Assembly (NCBI GenBank): GCA_003485185.1 | Contig: DNAS01000089.1 | Span: 13,773 to 18,850, forward strand | DNA length: 5,078 nucleotides | Reading direction: 5' to 3' | From: Phycisphaerales bacterium | GTDB lineage: Bacteria > Planctomycetota > Phycisphaerae > SM23-33 | Part shown: piece after piece, positions 4,435 to 5,078 of the stretch | Numbering within the stretch: position 1 is the stretch's first letter | How the letters are laid out: every line of letters starts with the position of its first letter | Notes under the pieces: generated by a model | Databases searched by the model: none | Told to the model about the DNA's origin: nothing | What the model saw: the letters and a program-made list of their open reading frames with translations, nothing else | Translations under genes and position numbers: made by a program

Positions 4435-5078
4435 ATGGCTTTTCTGGACATGACTTTGGAGCAGCTTTCGTCGGCCGTCGCGGAGATGGGCGAGAAGCCC
4501 TTCCGCGCGCGCCAGCTCGCCGAGTGGGTGTACCACAAGGGCGTGACGGACCCTGCCGCGATGACCAACGTGCCCAAGGCGCTGGCGGAGCGGTTCGAGA
4601 TTCTCACCAGCCGGCCGGCCGGGCGCGCGGACAGCGCCGACGGAACGGTCAAGCTCCTGCTGGAGCTGCACGACGGCGAGCGGATCGAGTGCGTGCTGAT
4701 TCCCACGGAGCGGTTCGCGACGGCCTGCCTGTCCACCCAGGCCGGCTGCGCCATGGGCTGCGCGTTTTGCGCCACGGGCCTGGGCGGGCTGCGGCGGAAC
4801 CTCTCGGCCGGGGAGATCCTCGAGCAGGTGCTGCACCTCCAGGCCGCCTGCGGGCGCAAGGTCACGCACGCGGTCTTCATGGGCATGGGCGAGCCGCTGG
4901 CCAACTACGACGCGACGGTCGCCGCTGTCCGCGCCCTGACGGACCCCGCGCGGTTCGGCCTCAGCGCCCGCCGGGTGACGGTCTCGACGGTCGGCCTGCC
5001 CGGGCCCATCCGCCGGCTCGCGAAGGAGAACCTGCCGATCACGCTGGCCATCAGCCTGCACGCGCCCAACGACGCGCT
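4435..5078 (+). CDS. rlmN: Dual-specificity RNA methyltransferase RlmN, C-terminus cut by window edge
   Basis: RlmN is a radical-SAM enzyme that puts a methyl group on C2 of A2503 in 23S rRNA and, in known cases, A37 of some tRNAs. The visible 214 residues hold the N-terminal RNA-binding helical region (FRARQLAEWVYHKG at about 23-36) and most of the radical-SAM barrel. The 4Fe-4S cluster motif CxxxCxxC is Cys105, Cys109, Cys112. Cys98, seven residues earlier, corresponds to the E. coli catalytic Cys118. GMGEP at 150-154 is the conserved SAM-binding segment, and the window ends soon after ISLHAPND. The second catalytic cysteine (E. coli Cys355) lies beyond the edge. The start at ATG 4435 has a modest GAGAG site at 4426-4430 and fits the usual short RlmN N-terminus. 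It is separated from the upstream gene by a repeat-rich gap with a hairpin, so it is probably its own transcription or translation unit. Confidence 0.96.
   Translation, partial: MAFLDMTLEQLSSAVAEMGEKPFRARQLAEWVYHKGVTDPAAMTNVPKALAERFEILTSRPAGRADSADGTVKLLLELHDGERIECVLIPTERFATACLSTQAGCAMGCAFCATGLGGLRRNLSAGEILEQVLHLQAACGRKVTHAVFMGMGEPLANYDATVAAVRALTDPARFGLSARRVTVSTVGLPGPIRRLAKENLPITLAISLHAPNDA

Noticed and set aside
4399..5061. 220-codon minus-strand open frame
   Set aside because: It is antisense to rlmN, which shows the full CxxxCxxC cluster motif and GMGEP.

Overview
This 5.1 kb window is bacterial chromosomal DNA of high GC content. It carries two complete genes of recognisable core function or family (a dksA/traR-family gene and lspA), two complete genes placed by family motif (an M48-type membrane metallopeptidase and a nucleoside 2-deoxyribosyltransferase-like protein), and two genes cut by the window edges (a membrane-anchored tyrosine phosphatase at the left, rlmN at the right). 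Several traits would fit a planctomycete (Planctomycetota, perhaps Phycisphaerae-like): the DksA-family protein with a half-lost zinc finger and charged tails, the enlarged LspA, and intergenic DNA made of short tandem repeats. This lineage is an inference from recalled family traits, not a search result.

Layout. Positions 1-464 (minus) hold the N-terminal part of a protein with one transmembrane helix followed by a Cys-based phosphatase domain. The 465-732 gap is divergent and contains a near-perfect sigma70-type promoter (615-643) reading rightward. That promoter should drive a two-gene unit: the DksA/TraR-family regulator (733-1452) and lspA (1457-2152), only 4 bp apart, with the lspA ribosome binding site lying inside the last codons of the first gene. 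A 360-bp stretch (2153-2512) follows with no gene I can support. Next comes a pair: a multi-pass M48 peptidase (2513-3610) and the deoxyribosyltransferase-like gene (3646-4107; an alternative start would overlap the peptidase stop). The 4108-4434 gap is the most unusual DNA in the window. It is a mosaic of short tandem repeats, mostly with a 7-bp period, that also form two inverted repeats, the second ending about 20 bp before rlmN (4435 to the right edge).

How the genes relate. LspA removes signal peptides from prolipoproteins at the membrane, RlmN methylates 23S rRNA A2503 and tRNA, and the DksA-like protein is expected to act on RNA polymerase. These are housekeeping roles, and nothing ties all six genes into one pathway. 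I see no defence system, mobile element, CRISPR array or RNA gene. The points most worth a second look are the heptamer-repeat mosaic before rlmN, the bipolar DksA-family protein that keeps only two of four zinc cysteines, the substituted motif in the M48 peptidase, and -10-like boxes placed so close to two start codons that leaderless mRNAs are possible.
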